From: Flavobacteriales bacterium MED-G22
Lineage (GTDB): Bacteria; Bacteroidota; Bacteroidia; Flavobacteriales; Flavobacteriaceae
Length of the DNA stretch: 64,000 nt
Direction: 5' to 3'
Assembly (NCBI GenBank): GCA_002457295.1
Contig: NTKF01000001.1
Coordinates: 50,283 to 114,282, forward strand
Positions 46,489-57,900 of the stretch are shown in pieces. Position 1 is the first letter of the stretch. Every line of letters starts with the position of its first letter. A program made the position numbers and the translations under genes. The notes under the pieces are model-generated. The model did not search any database. It was not told the origin of the DNA and saw nothing but the letters and a program-made list of their open reading frames with translations.

Positions 46489-46602
46489 TTTTATGGTTTT
46501 ACACCTAATGTAATCATTTTTGGAGGAAGATTTTCAACCTATTTTAAGTGATTACCATAAAGCAATTTATCTTTATACCCTATATTTTTTAGTTTTTGAG
46601 GT

Positions 46603-47730
46603 GTGATTAGAAAGTGTTTTTTTGTGATACTATTGTTCAGTTTTTTGTCTCAGTCACAACAAAAGCAACTGCATTTTGATTTACGATACACGGGTGACTT
46701 TGCACGTAACTTCAGTGGGGGATTAAATAAAGGAAATCTTTATATAGGAATGGTTGAAGGGGAATTTGAATTGCATTCTGAAGCACTATCATTGTGGAAG
46801 GGAGGCACCTTTTTTTTACATGCTCTACATACGCACGGTGAATCTGTTTCAGCATTGGTTGGAGATTTACAAGGAGTCAATAACATAGAAGCGTTCTCTA
46901 CCCTTCGCATCTATCAGTATGGCTATCGACATGAATTCAAAAAAGGATCTATCTCTTTGGGGCAAAATGATTTAAGTGCAGACTTTATCACTAGTGATTT
47001 GGCCTTGTTATTTATTCATAATTCCTTTGGTATTCAACCAGATGTTTCCTCAAATGTGCCCCTATCAATTTTTCCTGTCACTACCTTGTCCGTATGGGGG
47101 CAGTGGTCTTTGACTCAAAACTGGTCGTTTTCATCAGGAGTTTATAAAGGATACCCTGGAACTCAAAAAGAAAACCTGAATTCACTATCCTATAAATTTG
47201 ACAAAGGGGAGGGCATATTTTGGGTTTCGGAGTTGCACTTTCAACCCCAAAAAGAAAATGAAATTTTTGGAACCTACAAAGTTGGATTTTGGAAACATAC
47301 TGCAAAAAACCTAATCGTAGAAAGCCAAAAACCAGGAGGGATTTATTTCATTGCAGACCAGACCCTTTCATTTGAGGAAGAAAACCCTGCCCAATGGGCT
47401 GCTTTCCTTCAACTAGGAGCAGCACAAAAAGCAGCTCAGACACTCACTTCTTATTGGGGTGTAGGTTTGATTTGCGAAGGGCTTCGGGCACCAGAAAAAC
47501 AAGAGCGTTTTGGCGTAGCTTATGCTTCTGCCTCTTTGACTGATGCTTTTCGACGGGAGTTGGGACCTAACGCTCAGTCTAACGAAGATATTTTAGAATT
47601 GACTTATACCCGTTCTATGGGAAATTTTTTTTCAGTGCAACCCAATTTGCAATTCATCTTCAACCCCAGTGGAGTGCCCAATAGCAAGAGTGCTTGGGTA
47701 GGTACCCTTAGATTTGTTTTTGAACTATAA
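46603..47730 (+). CDS. OprB-type carbohydrate-selective porin
   Basis: A 375-residue outer-membrane porin. Signal peptide about 1-18 (ends LSQSQ); barrel strands follow and the C-terminus ends TLRFVFEL with an aromatic/hydrophobic pattern. Recognisable OprB blocks are LNKGNLYIGMVEGEFELHSE, GSISLGQNDLSADFITSD, FPVTTLSVWGQWSLT and AYASASLTDAFRREL. It would allow sugar diffusion into the periplasm. Start GTG 46603; a -7-like TAGTTTTTG ends only 4 bases upstream. It is divergent from iolG, suggesting shared control. Confidence 0.83.
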   Translation: MIRKCFFVILLFSFLSQSQQKQLHFDLRYTGDFARNFSGGLNKGNLYIGMVEGEFELHSEALSLWKGGTFFLHALHTHGESVSALVGDLQGVNNIEAFSTLRIYQYGYRHEFKKGSISLGQNDLSADFITSDLALLFIHNSFGIQPDVSSNVPLSIFPVTTLSVWGQWSLTQNWSFSSGVYKGYPGTQKENLNSLSYKFDKGEGIFWVSELHFQPQKENEIFGTYKVGFWKHTAKNLIVESQKPGGIYFIADQTLSFEEENPAQWAAFLQLGAAQKAAQTLTSYWGVGLICEGLRAPEKQERFGVAYASASLTDAFRRELGPNAQSNEDILELTYTRSMGNFFSVQPNLQFIFNPSGVPNSKSAWVGTLRFVFEL

Positions 47731-47777
47731 TTAGTCCATTTTCATAGGCTCGCTATTGAGTGATAAAAAAATTTATT

Positions 47778-49565
47778 TTAAACGTGTTCTTTTAGTGCAT
47801 TGAATTCTAGCGCGACGTCAATAAGCGCTAAATGAGAATAAGCTTGTGGAAAATTGCCCAGCATCCTTTTGGATTTAAAATCTAAATCTTCGCTGAATAA
47901 GCCTAAATGATTGCTATAACCTAACAATTGTTCAAAGTATTTTTTCGCTTTTTTATGCTCTCCAATTTTAATCAAACATCGAATAAACCAAAAGGTACAA
48001 ACAGTAAAGGACGAAGAGGGCAAACCAAAGTCGTCTTCATTTTTATAGCGATAGAGTAGTCCTTCAAAAGACAATTCTTTTTCAATCGCTCGTACTGTTT
48101 TAATAAAACGGTCATCGCTAGGCGAAACGAATCCGTATTGTTCCATCAACAAAACAGAAGCATCTAGATTTTTAGTTCCATAGGCTTGTGTATAGGCTTG
48201 GACCTCTTCATTCCATGCGTGTCTGTGAATGTCATCGCGAATTTGTTCTGACAGGGTTAGCCATTTGTGGGCAATTTCATTTTTAGCTAAAAGTTTTGCA
48301 ATTTTTATGGCTCGATCTACAGCCACCCAGCATAACAGTTTAGAAAAGGTAAAATGACGGTCTTCTGATCGGAATTCCCAAATGCCTTTATCGGGCTCTT
48401 GCCAATGTGTTCTAACTACCCACACAATACTTTTCACTAAAGACCAAATTTCTTCTGCACGATCAAAATCTGATGGAAATTGCTCCATCTCAGCATGAAT
48501 AGCATCCATAAGAATACCGTAAATATCATTTTGTTTTTGAGAGTAGGCAGCATTACCAATGCGCACCGGTTTTGAATTTTCGTAGCCCGCAAGATGATCC
48601 AAAATTTCTTCGGTGAGGATTTTCTCACCACTTATACCGTACATAATCTGCAACTTTTCATCCTTGTCTGGAATCAGCTCAACGATATAATTGATAAAGT
48701 TTTTGACGATACGCTTGTGCCCCAATTTAGAGATCACCCGAATCACCATAGAAGCATCTCTTATCCAACAAAAACGATAGTCCCAGTTACGCACTTCACC
48801 TATAGTTTCAGGGAGTGATGTAGTTACAGCAGCCAGTACAGCTCCTGTTTTATCATAAGACATTAGCTTGAGCGTCATAGCGCTGCGCTGAATGGCCTCA
48901 TTGTAATCGTTGAAATGGGGTGTTTTATCACACCAATTTAACCAATACACTTTGGTGCGTTCTAAATCTAAAAGACTCTGTGCTAGGTTGGGTGCATTTA
49001 GTTTTTCATTGTAAGAGATAGTGAAAAAAAGATCATGCGTTAGAGAAAAGGTTTCGCTTTGTTGAATATTAGCTATTGGGCCATTCGTGTAGAGATATAA
49101 ACTGTCGTGTTTGGGCTCAGTGACTACACTAACTATTCTGTTTTCTTTAGGATAATTTTTAGTCTCTCCTTGAGCATATTCTAATCTTGGATCATAATGA
49201 AGACAAATTTCAGGTGCTCCCTTAATGACCCTAATCAATCGCACAACCTCTGGGGGAGCGTGAAAATCCCCTTTTTCATTTTGATAGCGCGGCATAAAAT
49301 CTACAATTTCAAAAGAAGCGTCCTCATTTTCAAAAGCAGTCACTAGAATACAAGTTTGATTTAGATAAAATTGTTTTTTTGAAAATGAAGCTGCGGTAGT
49401 GACCCAAAAGCCACCTCCTTTTTCTTGATCTAAAATTTTTGCAAAAACGGAAGGGGAATCAAATTGAGGCAAACAGCACCAATCTATTGAAGTATCCTCA
49501 TTTATAAGGGCTGCAGACTTACAATTCCCTATAATTCCGTAATTCAAGTTTTGAACGCTAGCCAT
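47778..49565 (-). CDS. GH15 glucoamylase/trehalase-like glycoside hydrolase
   Basis: A 595-residue cytosolic enzyme (no signal peptide). The N-terminal beta-sandwich begins LNYGIIGNCKSAALINEDTS and IDWCCLPQFDSPSVFAKIL; the (alpha/alpha)6 barrel has WDYRFCWIRDASMVIRV, the acid region DKGIWEFRSEDRHFTFSKLL and a second acidic site near FSEDLDFKSKRMLGNFPQAY. Members of this group hydrolyse maltose-type or trehalose bonds; some bacterial ones are trehalases. It is divergent from a trehalose synthesis gene with 60 bases between, which makes a role in trehalose or storage-glucan turnover likely. Confidence 0.88.
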   Translation of the reverse strand: MASVQNLNYGIIGNCKSAALINEDTSIDWCCLPQFDSPSVFAKILDQEKGGGFWVTTAASFSKKQFYLNQTCILVTAFENEDASFEIVDFMPRYQNEKGDFHAPPEVVRLIRVIKGAPEICLHYDPRLEYAQGETKNYPKENRIVSVVTEPKHDSLYLYTNGPIANIQQSETFSLTHDLFFTISYNEKLNAPNLAQSLLDLERTKVYWLNWCDKTPHFNDYNEAIQRSAMTLKLMSYDKTGAVLAAVTTSLPETIGEVRNWDYRFCWIRDASMVIRVISKLGHKRIVKNFINYIVELIPDKDEKLQIMYGISGEKILTEEILDHLAGYENSKPVRIGNAAYSQKQNDIYGILMDAIHAEMEQFPSDFDRAEEIWSLVKSIVWVVRTHWQEPDKGIWEFRSEDRHFTFSKLLCWVAVDRAIKIAKLLAKNEIAHKWLTLSEQIRDDIHRHAWNEEVQAYTQAYGTKNLDASVLLMEQYGFVSPSDDRFIKTVRAIEKELSFEGLLYRYKNEDDFGLPSSSFTVCTFWFIRCLIKIGEHKKAKKYFEQLLGYSNHLGLFSEDLDFKSKRMLGNFPQAYSHLALIDVALEFNALKEHV

Positions 49566-49582
49566 AAAATCAATGAAATAAA

Positions 49583-49590
49583 TATTTTTG
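49583..49590 (+). promoter_or_regulatory. -7 box upstream of the trehalose synthesis gene
   Basis: TATTTTTG matches TAnnTTTG and lies 35 bases before the ATG in the 60-base divergent region. The nearest upstream TTG (49551-49553) is 29 bases away, longer than usual. Confidence 0.4.
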
Positions 49591-49625
49591 GCTAAATTAA
49601 CCCTATAAGCCTAAATTGAAAGCAG

Positions 49626-51824
49626 ATGGGAAAAAATATTATTGTTTCTAACCGTTTACCGGTTCAGACAAAAAAGGAAGAGGAAGTTTGGGTTTTTACA
49701 CCAACGAGCGGGGGGTTAGCCACAGGTATGAAGTCTTTTCATCAAGAGGGTGATTCGCTGTGGGTGGGATGGCCAGGAATCAGTTCAGACAACCTAGATG
49801 AGGAGAGCCGAGAGCAGATTGACACTTCTTTGGAGAAAGATTCCTACAAAGCAGTTTACTTAAATGAGGAAGAATTAGAAAATTTTTATTTTGGACTCTC
49901 GAATAAATGTCTCTGGCCCTTATTCCATTATTTTGTTGAATATCATCAATTTGATACTACTCAGTGGGAACATTATGTGGCCGTAAATCAAAAATTTGCA
50001 GATGCGGTTATTGCCAACTTAGAAGATGGTGACAAAGTTTGGATTCACGATTACCAACTATTGCTTTGTCCTCAAATGATTAAGGCAGTAAAACCAGAAG
50101 TGACCATTGGTTTCTTTTTACATATTCCTTTCCCCTCATTTGAGATTTTTAGGATCTTTCCTGAGCGCGAAGCCTTATTGCAGGGTCTCTTAGGAGCTGA
50201 TTTGATTGGTTTTCACACCTATGACTATGAACGTCACTTTCTTAGTTCAGTAAAAAGAATTTTACGTTTAGAAGTAAATTTCAATGTGATTTCTTATAAG
50301 GGTCGCGAAGTAACAGTCAATACTTTTCCGATGGGTATTGACTTTAAAAAATTTGAAACTGCCGCGCATAAGAATTTATCTTCTAAATCATCAGAAAGTT
50401 CAGAATTAAAACGTCAGATTGAGGCACACAAAACAGAAAGCCAAGGCAAGCTAATATTATCTATTGATCGGTTGGATTATACTAAGGGAGTGGTGAATAG
50501 ACTACGTGCCTTTGAATTATTTTTAGATCAAAATCCAGACTATCACGAAAAAGTTCGCCTAGTGATGTTAGCGGTTCCTTCAAGAGCCAGAGTGGTGCAA
50601 TACAAAAAGCTAAAACGCGAAACAGATGAAGTGGTGGGGCGAATTAATGGAAAATTTGCTACCGTAAACTGGACACCCATCTGGTATTATTATCGTTCTA
50701 TGGATTTTGAAAACCTCATTGATCTTTATTTAGCTGCAGATGTGGCTATGATCACACCAGTTAGAGATGGGATGAATTTGGTTGCAAAAGAATATCTAGC
50801 TACGCGTATTGAAAATGATGGTGTACTTATATTGAGTGAACTGGCAGGGGCGGCGAAGGAGCTTCCTCAAGCCTTAATGGTCAATCCTTTTGACACCAAC
50901 CAATTGGCAAAGAGTATCAAAACAGCCATAGAAATGCCCTTAAAAGAACAACAAGAACGCAATAAAATTTCAAGAAAACGGATAAAACGCTATGATATAG
51001 AAAAATGGGCTTCCAGTTTTATGGAGGCACTAAATACGGCAGAAGACAATGCCTATCCTCATGAAGTCCAACCGGTAATAAAATCGGTAGCTGACCAAAT
51101 GAAAAAGGGCTATGATGCCGCTCAAAGAAAATTATTGTTGTTGGATTATGATGGTACTTTAATTGGTTTTCACGATAATCCGCTTAAAGCAGTCCCTTCA
51201 GAAAATGTGCTACTATTACTTACCAAGTTATCACAAAAAGAGGGAACAGATGTCGTTATTATTAGTGGACGACCTCCTGAGTTTTTGGACCATCACTTCG
51301 CTCATTTAAACATCACTTTAGTTGCTGAACACGGGCATATGTCAAAAACTCCTGGAATGTCTTGGGAAGAAAAAAAAGGAGCCAGCAATGGATGGATGCA
51401 ACATCTGCTTCCTATTTTAGAGACTTTTACAGATAACACCCCAGGTACCTTCATCGAACAGAAAAAAAATTCTTTGGTGTGGCATTACAGAAAGGCTGAT
51501 CCAGAGTTGGGCAATGCTAGAGCAGTAGAGTTAAAAACCGTTTTAACCAGTATGTTAACTAACGAACTGGCTCTTTTAGATGGTAATAAAGTCATTGAAT
51601 TGGTAAGTGCAAATATCAATAAGGGTACAGTTGCCTTAGAACTCTTCAATGCAAAAAGGTATGACTTTATTTTAGCAGCAGGGGATGACGTAACGGATGA
51701 GAATATATTCTTGAACTTACCATCGACTTGTAACACCATTAAAATTGGTAAGAAAAAAACAGCGGCCTCTTACTATTTTGCTCACCACGATAAATTTTTA
51801 GATTTACTAGAAAGCTTTACCTAA
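49626..51824 (+). CDS. bifunctional trehalose-6-phosphate synthase/phosphatase
   Basis: A 732-residue fusion that makes trehalose from UDP-glucose and glucose 6-phosphate. The GT20 synthase domain occupies about residues 1-475 ([63 protein letters not shown]). The HAD phosphatase domain follows at about 495-732 with the catalytic [22 protein letters not shown] and [12 protein letters not shown]. Both halves have complete motifs. Trehalose would serve as osmolyte or stress protectant, consistent with a marine habitat. Confidence 0.95.
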   Translation: MGKNIIVSNRLPVQTKKEEEVWVFTPTSGGLATGMKSFHQEGDSLWVGWPGISSDNLDEESREQIDTSLEKDSYKAVYLNEEELENFYFGLSNKCLWPLFHYFVEYHQFDTTQWEHYVAVNQKFADAVIANLEDGDKVWIHDYQLLLCPQMIKAVKPEVTIGFFLHIPFPSFEIFRIFPEREALLQGLLGADLIGFHTYDYERHFLSSVKRILRLEVNFNVISYKGREVTVNTFPMGIDFKKFETAAHKNLSSKSSESSELKRQIEAHKTESQGKLILSIDRLDYTKGVVNRLRAFELFLDQNPDYHEKVRLVMLAVPSRARVVQYKKLKRETDEVVGRINGKFATVNWTPIWYYYRSMDFENLIDLYLAADVAMITPVRDGMNLVAKEYLATRIENDGVLILSELAGAAKELPQALMVNPFDTNQLAKSIKTAIEMPLKEQQERNKISRKRIKRYDIEKWASSFMEALNTAEDNAYPHEVQPVIKSVADQMKKGYDAAQRKLLLLDYDGTLIGFHDNPLKAVPSENVLLLLTKLSQKEGTDVVIISGRPPEFLDHHFAHLNITLVAEHGHMSKTPGMSWEEKKGASNGWMQHLLPILETFTDNTPGTFIEQKKNSLVWHYRKADPELGNARAVELKTVLTSMLTNELALLDGNKVIELVSANINKGTVALELFNAKRYDFILAAGDDVTDENIFLNLPSTCNTIKIGKKKTAASYYFAHHDKFLDLLESFT

Positions 51825-51918
51825 CAAGAAGACATTCAGACAATAAGCCTAAGCGCTAAAATGAGGTTTTTGGTATTAAATACTCATAAAGTAATTATAT
51901 TTATAGTAAATAATTTAG

Positions 51919-54900
51919 TTGATAAAAAAAACCGTTGCATTTATTGTCTTTTTTCTGGTTGCTTTTTGCTCAAGGGGTCAATTAAGTACCATTCATTATA
52001 TCCCTCCAATAACCTCAAGTGATGATAATAGAAATGAATATCCTAATGAACAGTCGATATTCATTTCAACCCCTTCTACAGCAAATATCAATTTTACTAT
52101 TCAACCCGTTGGAGAGCCTACATCTAATTATATTACAGGCACGTTGAATAAGACCAACCCGGTAGAATATGCCATTTCGGGAGGTAGGGATTCGCGTTTT
52201 CATGTTCGAAAAGGGTCTATTAGCACTGTTTTAAATAACATGGGTTTTATCATTCAAACTTCAGAGCCAAGCTATGTATCAGTCAGAATTAGAAGTGCTG
52301 ACGAACTTCAAGCAGGGGCACTTGTCAGTAAAGGTTCTGTTGGTTTAGGAAAAGTTTTTCGTACCGGAATGTTCACCAATGGTACAATTAATTCGCTTTC
52401 TACCATGATGAATTTTATATCAATCATGGCCACAAAAGACAATACAAATGTGACCTTTTCCGATATTCAAGCGGGTGTAAACCTGTATAACTTTTCTCAA
52501 AGACCCTTAACAGCTAATTACTCGACAACCATTAAGTTAGATAGAGGGGAAACTTATGTTTTAGCTGCAGACATCATAGAAAACACTTCCTACCCAGCTG
52601 CTCTCGTTGGAGCTCTAATATCTTCCGATCAAGAAATTGCGGTAAACGTTGGCTCCACCAATGGCACCTTTGATAACGGAACTCAAGGAGGGCGCGATTA
52701 CGGAATAGATCAAATAGTGCCTATTGATAGGGTAGGCACAGAGTATATATTCTTGAAAGGAGATGGTTATGATGATATTGAAAATATTGTTATTGTTGTT
52801 CATGAAGACAATACAGCTATTTATATTAATGGAAATTCAACAGCAGTTGCCACAAAAAATGCTGGTGAATATCATTTAATTGAAGGAACTAACTATACCA
52901 CAGATGAGTCTTTATATGTTTCTACTTCAAAACCCGTTTATGCCTTTCAAGGCATCGGAGGAACAGGAAACTCTGCTAATCAAGCCCTTTTTTTTGTGCC
53001 TCCCCTATCTTGTAATGTCGCAGGAACGTTAGAAACAATTCCTAAAATAAATGAGGTTGGAAATGCAAATAATTTTACAGGAAAAGTATTTCTCTACACC
53101 AACAATGGAGCTACTGTAACCCTTACTGACAATGATAATACAAATGCTTCAATTTCAGGTGTTCTTGCTGGAGGGGTAAATGTTGACAGTAGGTCTATAA
53201 CGGGCGCCAATTATATAGCCTATGAAATAACTAACTTGGATGGGGATGTTTCCTTTTTTTCAGATAAGGAACTATATGTAAATTATTTTAATATAAATGG
53301 AGCGGCAACCTCTGGAGGATTTTATGCGGGCTTTAATAGCGATCCTCAAGTTGACTTAGATCGACCCGATGTATCAGGGGATTTTTGTTTGCCTAATGTC
53401 CAACTTTTGGCAAGTGGTGTTCAAAATTTAGACAGCTTTTCGTGGTATTTTGATGCTCTATCAGGAGGAGGTTTTGTTTCATTAAACAATGCTAATAACC
53501 CCTTTTTGCCTTCTCTTCCAGGAAAGTATAAGTTAATTGGTCAAACACAATGCGGGTCCAATCCCATTCAATATTATGAATCGGACCCTGTAACTGTTTC
53601 TAATTGCCCACCAGATTTTGATAGCGACGGTGTGAATGATAATATAGATCTTGACATCGACAATGACGGTATTTTAAATAATTATGAGTCTTTGGGGGAG
53701 GTGCTCATCAACGTATCGGATCCCTTAAACCCGAGCACTGCTCAAGGGGATTCATTTTCCACTACTTTTACTAGTACAGGGGCTTCAAGCCTTAGTGGAG
53801 ACGGGATTGGAAATTTGACCTCAACTGTTGCTGTTGGAGCATCATCAAATATATTACGGTATGCATTTGGATCTCCGCTGAACGTAGAATTATCACCGAG
53901 CCTTGGTGCCTCCAGAACAGTATTAGATGATGAAAGTTTTTCATTTCAAAGCTTACCAACAAGTAAAACAATTACTCTACTAAATCCCGACAATCAATTA
54001 CTAATTGACATTGATTTTGATGGTATTTTTGAATCTGGAATAACTGAATTTAGCGCCAATCAAATTTCATTTAAGTACAATTCAACACCCTCTGGCAATA
54101 CACCCAGTACTTTTCATGCCGAACAAATAGAAAGTGTAGAATTTATTCATACCAATAACAACACTACTCAAATTTCTAGTTTAGATTTTAATATAAAATT
54201 ATCTCATTATCAGAGAGATACAGATTTGAAGGGAGATGCAGACGCATATGATTTAGACAGCGATGATGATGGATGTTATGATACACGAGAAGCAGGATTT
54301 TTGGATGAAGATTCAAATGGAATTTTGGGCGTAAATCCTGTTAGTGTAGATGCTAATGGGAGAGTTACTGGGCAAGGTGGTTACACACGACCAGCAGATG
54401 GCAATTCAAACGGAGTAGATGATTTCCTTCAACAGGGTTCTATATTAAGCTTTACTGCCCAGCCCCAAGCCCAATCAGTTTGTATAAGTGAAACAGCACT
54501 TTTTTTCGTAGGGACCACTCCCACCTCTTCGTCATTTGTCTATCAATGGCAGCAATTAGATGGATCAAATTGGAATGATTTATCAAATGGTGGCAGTTAT
54601 ACTGGAGCTACCTCTCAAGTGCTTTTCATCACTCCAACTGATCTAAGCCTACATCAAAAGCAATATCGTGTTAAGGTTTGGAGTACAGATTATATATGTC
54701 CTATAATTTCCAATCCAACGCAATTGTTTGTGGGTACACCAGCCCTCCTCTTGAGTGCATTAAATCTAATTGAAGGAGAATCGGGCACGGTCCAAACCAT
54801 TCAGTTGAGTTTGGTTTCAACACCTACGTCTGATGTTGTTTTTAATTTATCTAATCCTGATCCGACAGAAGCCATTTTAAGCCCTAATAATTTAACCTTT

Positions 54901-57900
54901 ACTCCTCTAAATTATAACACTCCTCAAGATATTTCAATTACTCCACAACAAGATTTTATTATAGATGGGGACATCACATTCACTGCAAGTTTGACTGTTG
55001 ATGGAGTACTAACAACAAATTGTTATTCCACTCTTTCGGATGAGCTTATTACGATCACTATCTTAGATGAAGATAGTGTTGGATTTTTCATTACCCCCCT
55101 AGATAATATTACTGATGAAAACGGAGATACGGGAAGTTTTTCAATTCAATTAACAGCAATTCCAACAGCATCCGTTACACTAGGGCTAAGTTCAAATGAT
55201 GCTACTGAAGGGGCTGTTCAAAGTGAAGTTGTTTTTACTCCAGCCAATTGGAATATTCCACAAACTATAGTTGTTACCGGGCAACCAGATCCAATCCCTA
55301 TTCATGATGGGGCAATCAACTATTTTGTGATCACAGGAAATGTGAGTTCGACTGATGTTAATTATAATGCGCTTGATGGATCTACTATACCAGACGTTCC
55401 TTTTACGAATCAAGACAATAACGCTCCTGGGATAGTCATTAATGTTGTGGGAGGAGACACAACAACTAACGAATCTGGTGATACCATGATTGTTGAATTC
55501 ACTTTGTTGTCACAGCCTTTGGGAGGGGCAGATGTTTCACTTCCATTAAGTTTGAGTGGTCCTACAGGAGAAGCTAGTTTAAGCAATTCTCTACTTGTTA
55601 TCGAAAATGCAAACTGGAACGACCCTTCTCTCAATAGGGTCATCATCACTGGGCTAGATGACAATGTGAAAGATGGAGATATCCCAATGATATTAGTCAC
55701 AGGAAACCCCCAGTCTTTAGACACACCCTATGATGATCTTGAGGATACTGATGTAGCTAATGTAGCCTTTCAAAATTTAGACAATGATAATGCGGGATAT
55801 TCATTAACCCCAATTTCAAATAATTTACTAGAAGAGGGAAATAGTGCCTATTTTTCAATTGTATTGGATGCAGCTCCTCTATCCACAGTCCGATTCACTA
55901 TTACAGCCAACGATTCTTCAGAAGCAATATTAGCAGGAGGGTATGATCAAATCACATTCTCGAGCTCTAATTGGAATGTACCTCAACGCGTTTATATAAA
56001 CAGTGAAGACGATTTTGAAATTGACGGAGATCAAATTAGCATTATCAATGTTGCTGTTAATCCTTCTTCAGACTCTCTGTTTGCGTCACTTTCTGCTCAA
56101 AGTCTAGCTGTAATTACTGAAGATAATGATGCTGCAGGAGTCATTATTACACCTCGTGATCCACTAACAAGTGAAGACGGTGAAAAAGGATTTTTTGAAA
56201 TTCAACTTAAAACGAAGCCTACTGCTCCCGTTTCTATATTTTTTGAAAGTTCAAATAGTTTGGAAGCATCGGTAGAGACATCAGTCGTTTTTGACTCAAC
56301 CAATTGGAATGTTCCACAAAAAATTGTAGTTGTTGGGCTTGATGACGATCCTCCCGTTGCAGATGGTGCTCAAAATTATACAATCAATATTATTCAACTC
56401 ATTAGTATTGATTCATATTATAATGCATTAGCTATTGATCAACTCCCTACAGTGGCAATGATTAATCAAGATAATGACTCACCGGCTGTAATTTTAAAAG
56501 TATATGATGATGACTATGCCACTTCAGAGGCTCAAGATTCTATCCGAATAGGATTTAAATTAGTATCCAAGCCAACGTCAAATGTGACCGTTCCTCTTAG
56601 TTTAGGACTCCATCCTGACGAGATGACTTTGATGCAAAGTCAGATAATCATAACCCCCTCTGGATGGGATAACTTTGAAAGTAATACAGTATATCTTGTT
56701 GGAGTTGATGATCCACTAATCGACGGTGATCAAGAAGTATCATTTATTACTGGGGCACCTAGTTCAAGTGATTCTTTTTATGCTAGTTTAACGGCAGATC
56801 AAATAGCAGATTTAACATTACAAAATTTAGATGATGATATTGCGGCTCTGGAAATTTCAGAACCTGAAGTTTTAAGTGAAGATCAAAACAACACTTCCAT
56901 TACAGTTGCATTAGCCACTATCCCAAATGATAAAGTAGTTTTAATTATCGAAGTTTCAGACCCCACAGAAGTGCTCCTTTTGCAAACTCAATTGAATTTT
57001 GATGTTTCAGACTGGTTTGTGCCTCAAACATTAGCTCTTTTTGGTGTAGACGACCCCTATTTTGATGGAGACATCTCTTCCTATTTGAGTATTAGACCCT
57101 CTACAGAAACATTGGATACCAATTATTCAATGTTGCCAGAACAGCAAGTAGCTTTGCTCACCTTAGATAATGAAATAGACACTGATGATGATGGGGTGGA
57201 AGACACTAAAGACAATTGCCCAAACAGCATTAATCCTACTCAGGAGGATATGGATCAAGACGGGATTGGAGATCTTTGTGATGACGATATTGATGGGGAT
57301 GGCGTTTTAAATAGTAAAGAAATTGATGACAATACTAATCCAAGAAACAATTGTAGTTTCTTAGAAGAAAGCATCACTTTACCCATTACAAGTCCAAAAG
57401 ATTGTGACAATGACGGGGTTGCGAATGCCTTAGATTTAGACGATGATAATGACGGCATATTAGACACACTTGAGTCAGATTTTGATTTTGACCAAGATGG
57501 TATTCCTAATAGTTTGGATCTTGATAGTGACAATGATGGATGTTTGGATGTCATAGAAGCAGGGTTTGATGATGCAGATGCAGATGGTGTTTTAGGGACT
57601 TCACCCATTCAAACAGATGGTGAAGGGTTGGTTGTGGGCCAAGGGGGATATGAAACCCCCATTGACATTAATAATAATGCACGCTATGATTTTCTTGAAA
57701 CGATAGAAACTCTTGAAATTCAATCGCCTTCTGAAAGGCAAGTTTCTTTTGAAAAGAATGTCCCTCTAGTGTTGAACTATTCACTACTAATTTCTAATAA
57801 CATTGAGCTTGAATGGCAAAGTGATTTTGGAGAAAATAGTTGGAACAGTCTACAAGAAGGGGTGCAATATATTGGTGTCAACTCATCTCAATTAACCATA

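Noticed and set aside
57255..57608. Ser-rich minus-strand ORF of 117 codons
   Set aside because: Again a shadow of the Asp-rich thrombospondin-type array in the adhesin gene; composition follows directly from the opposite strand.
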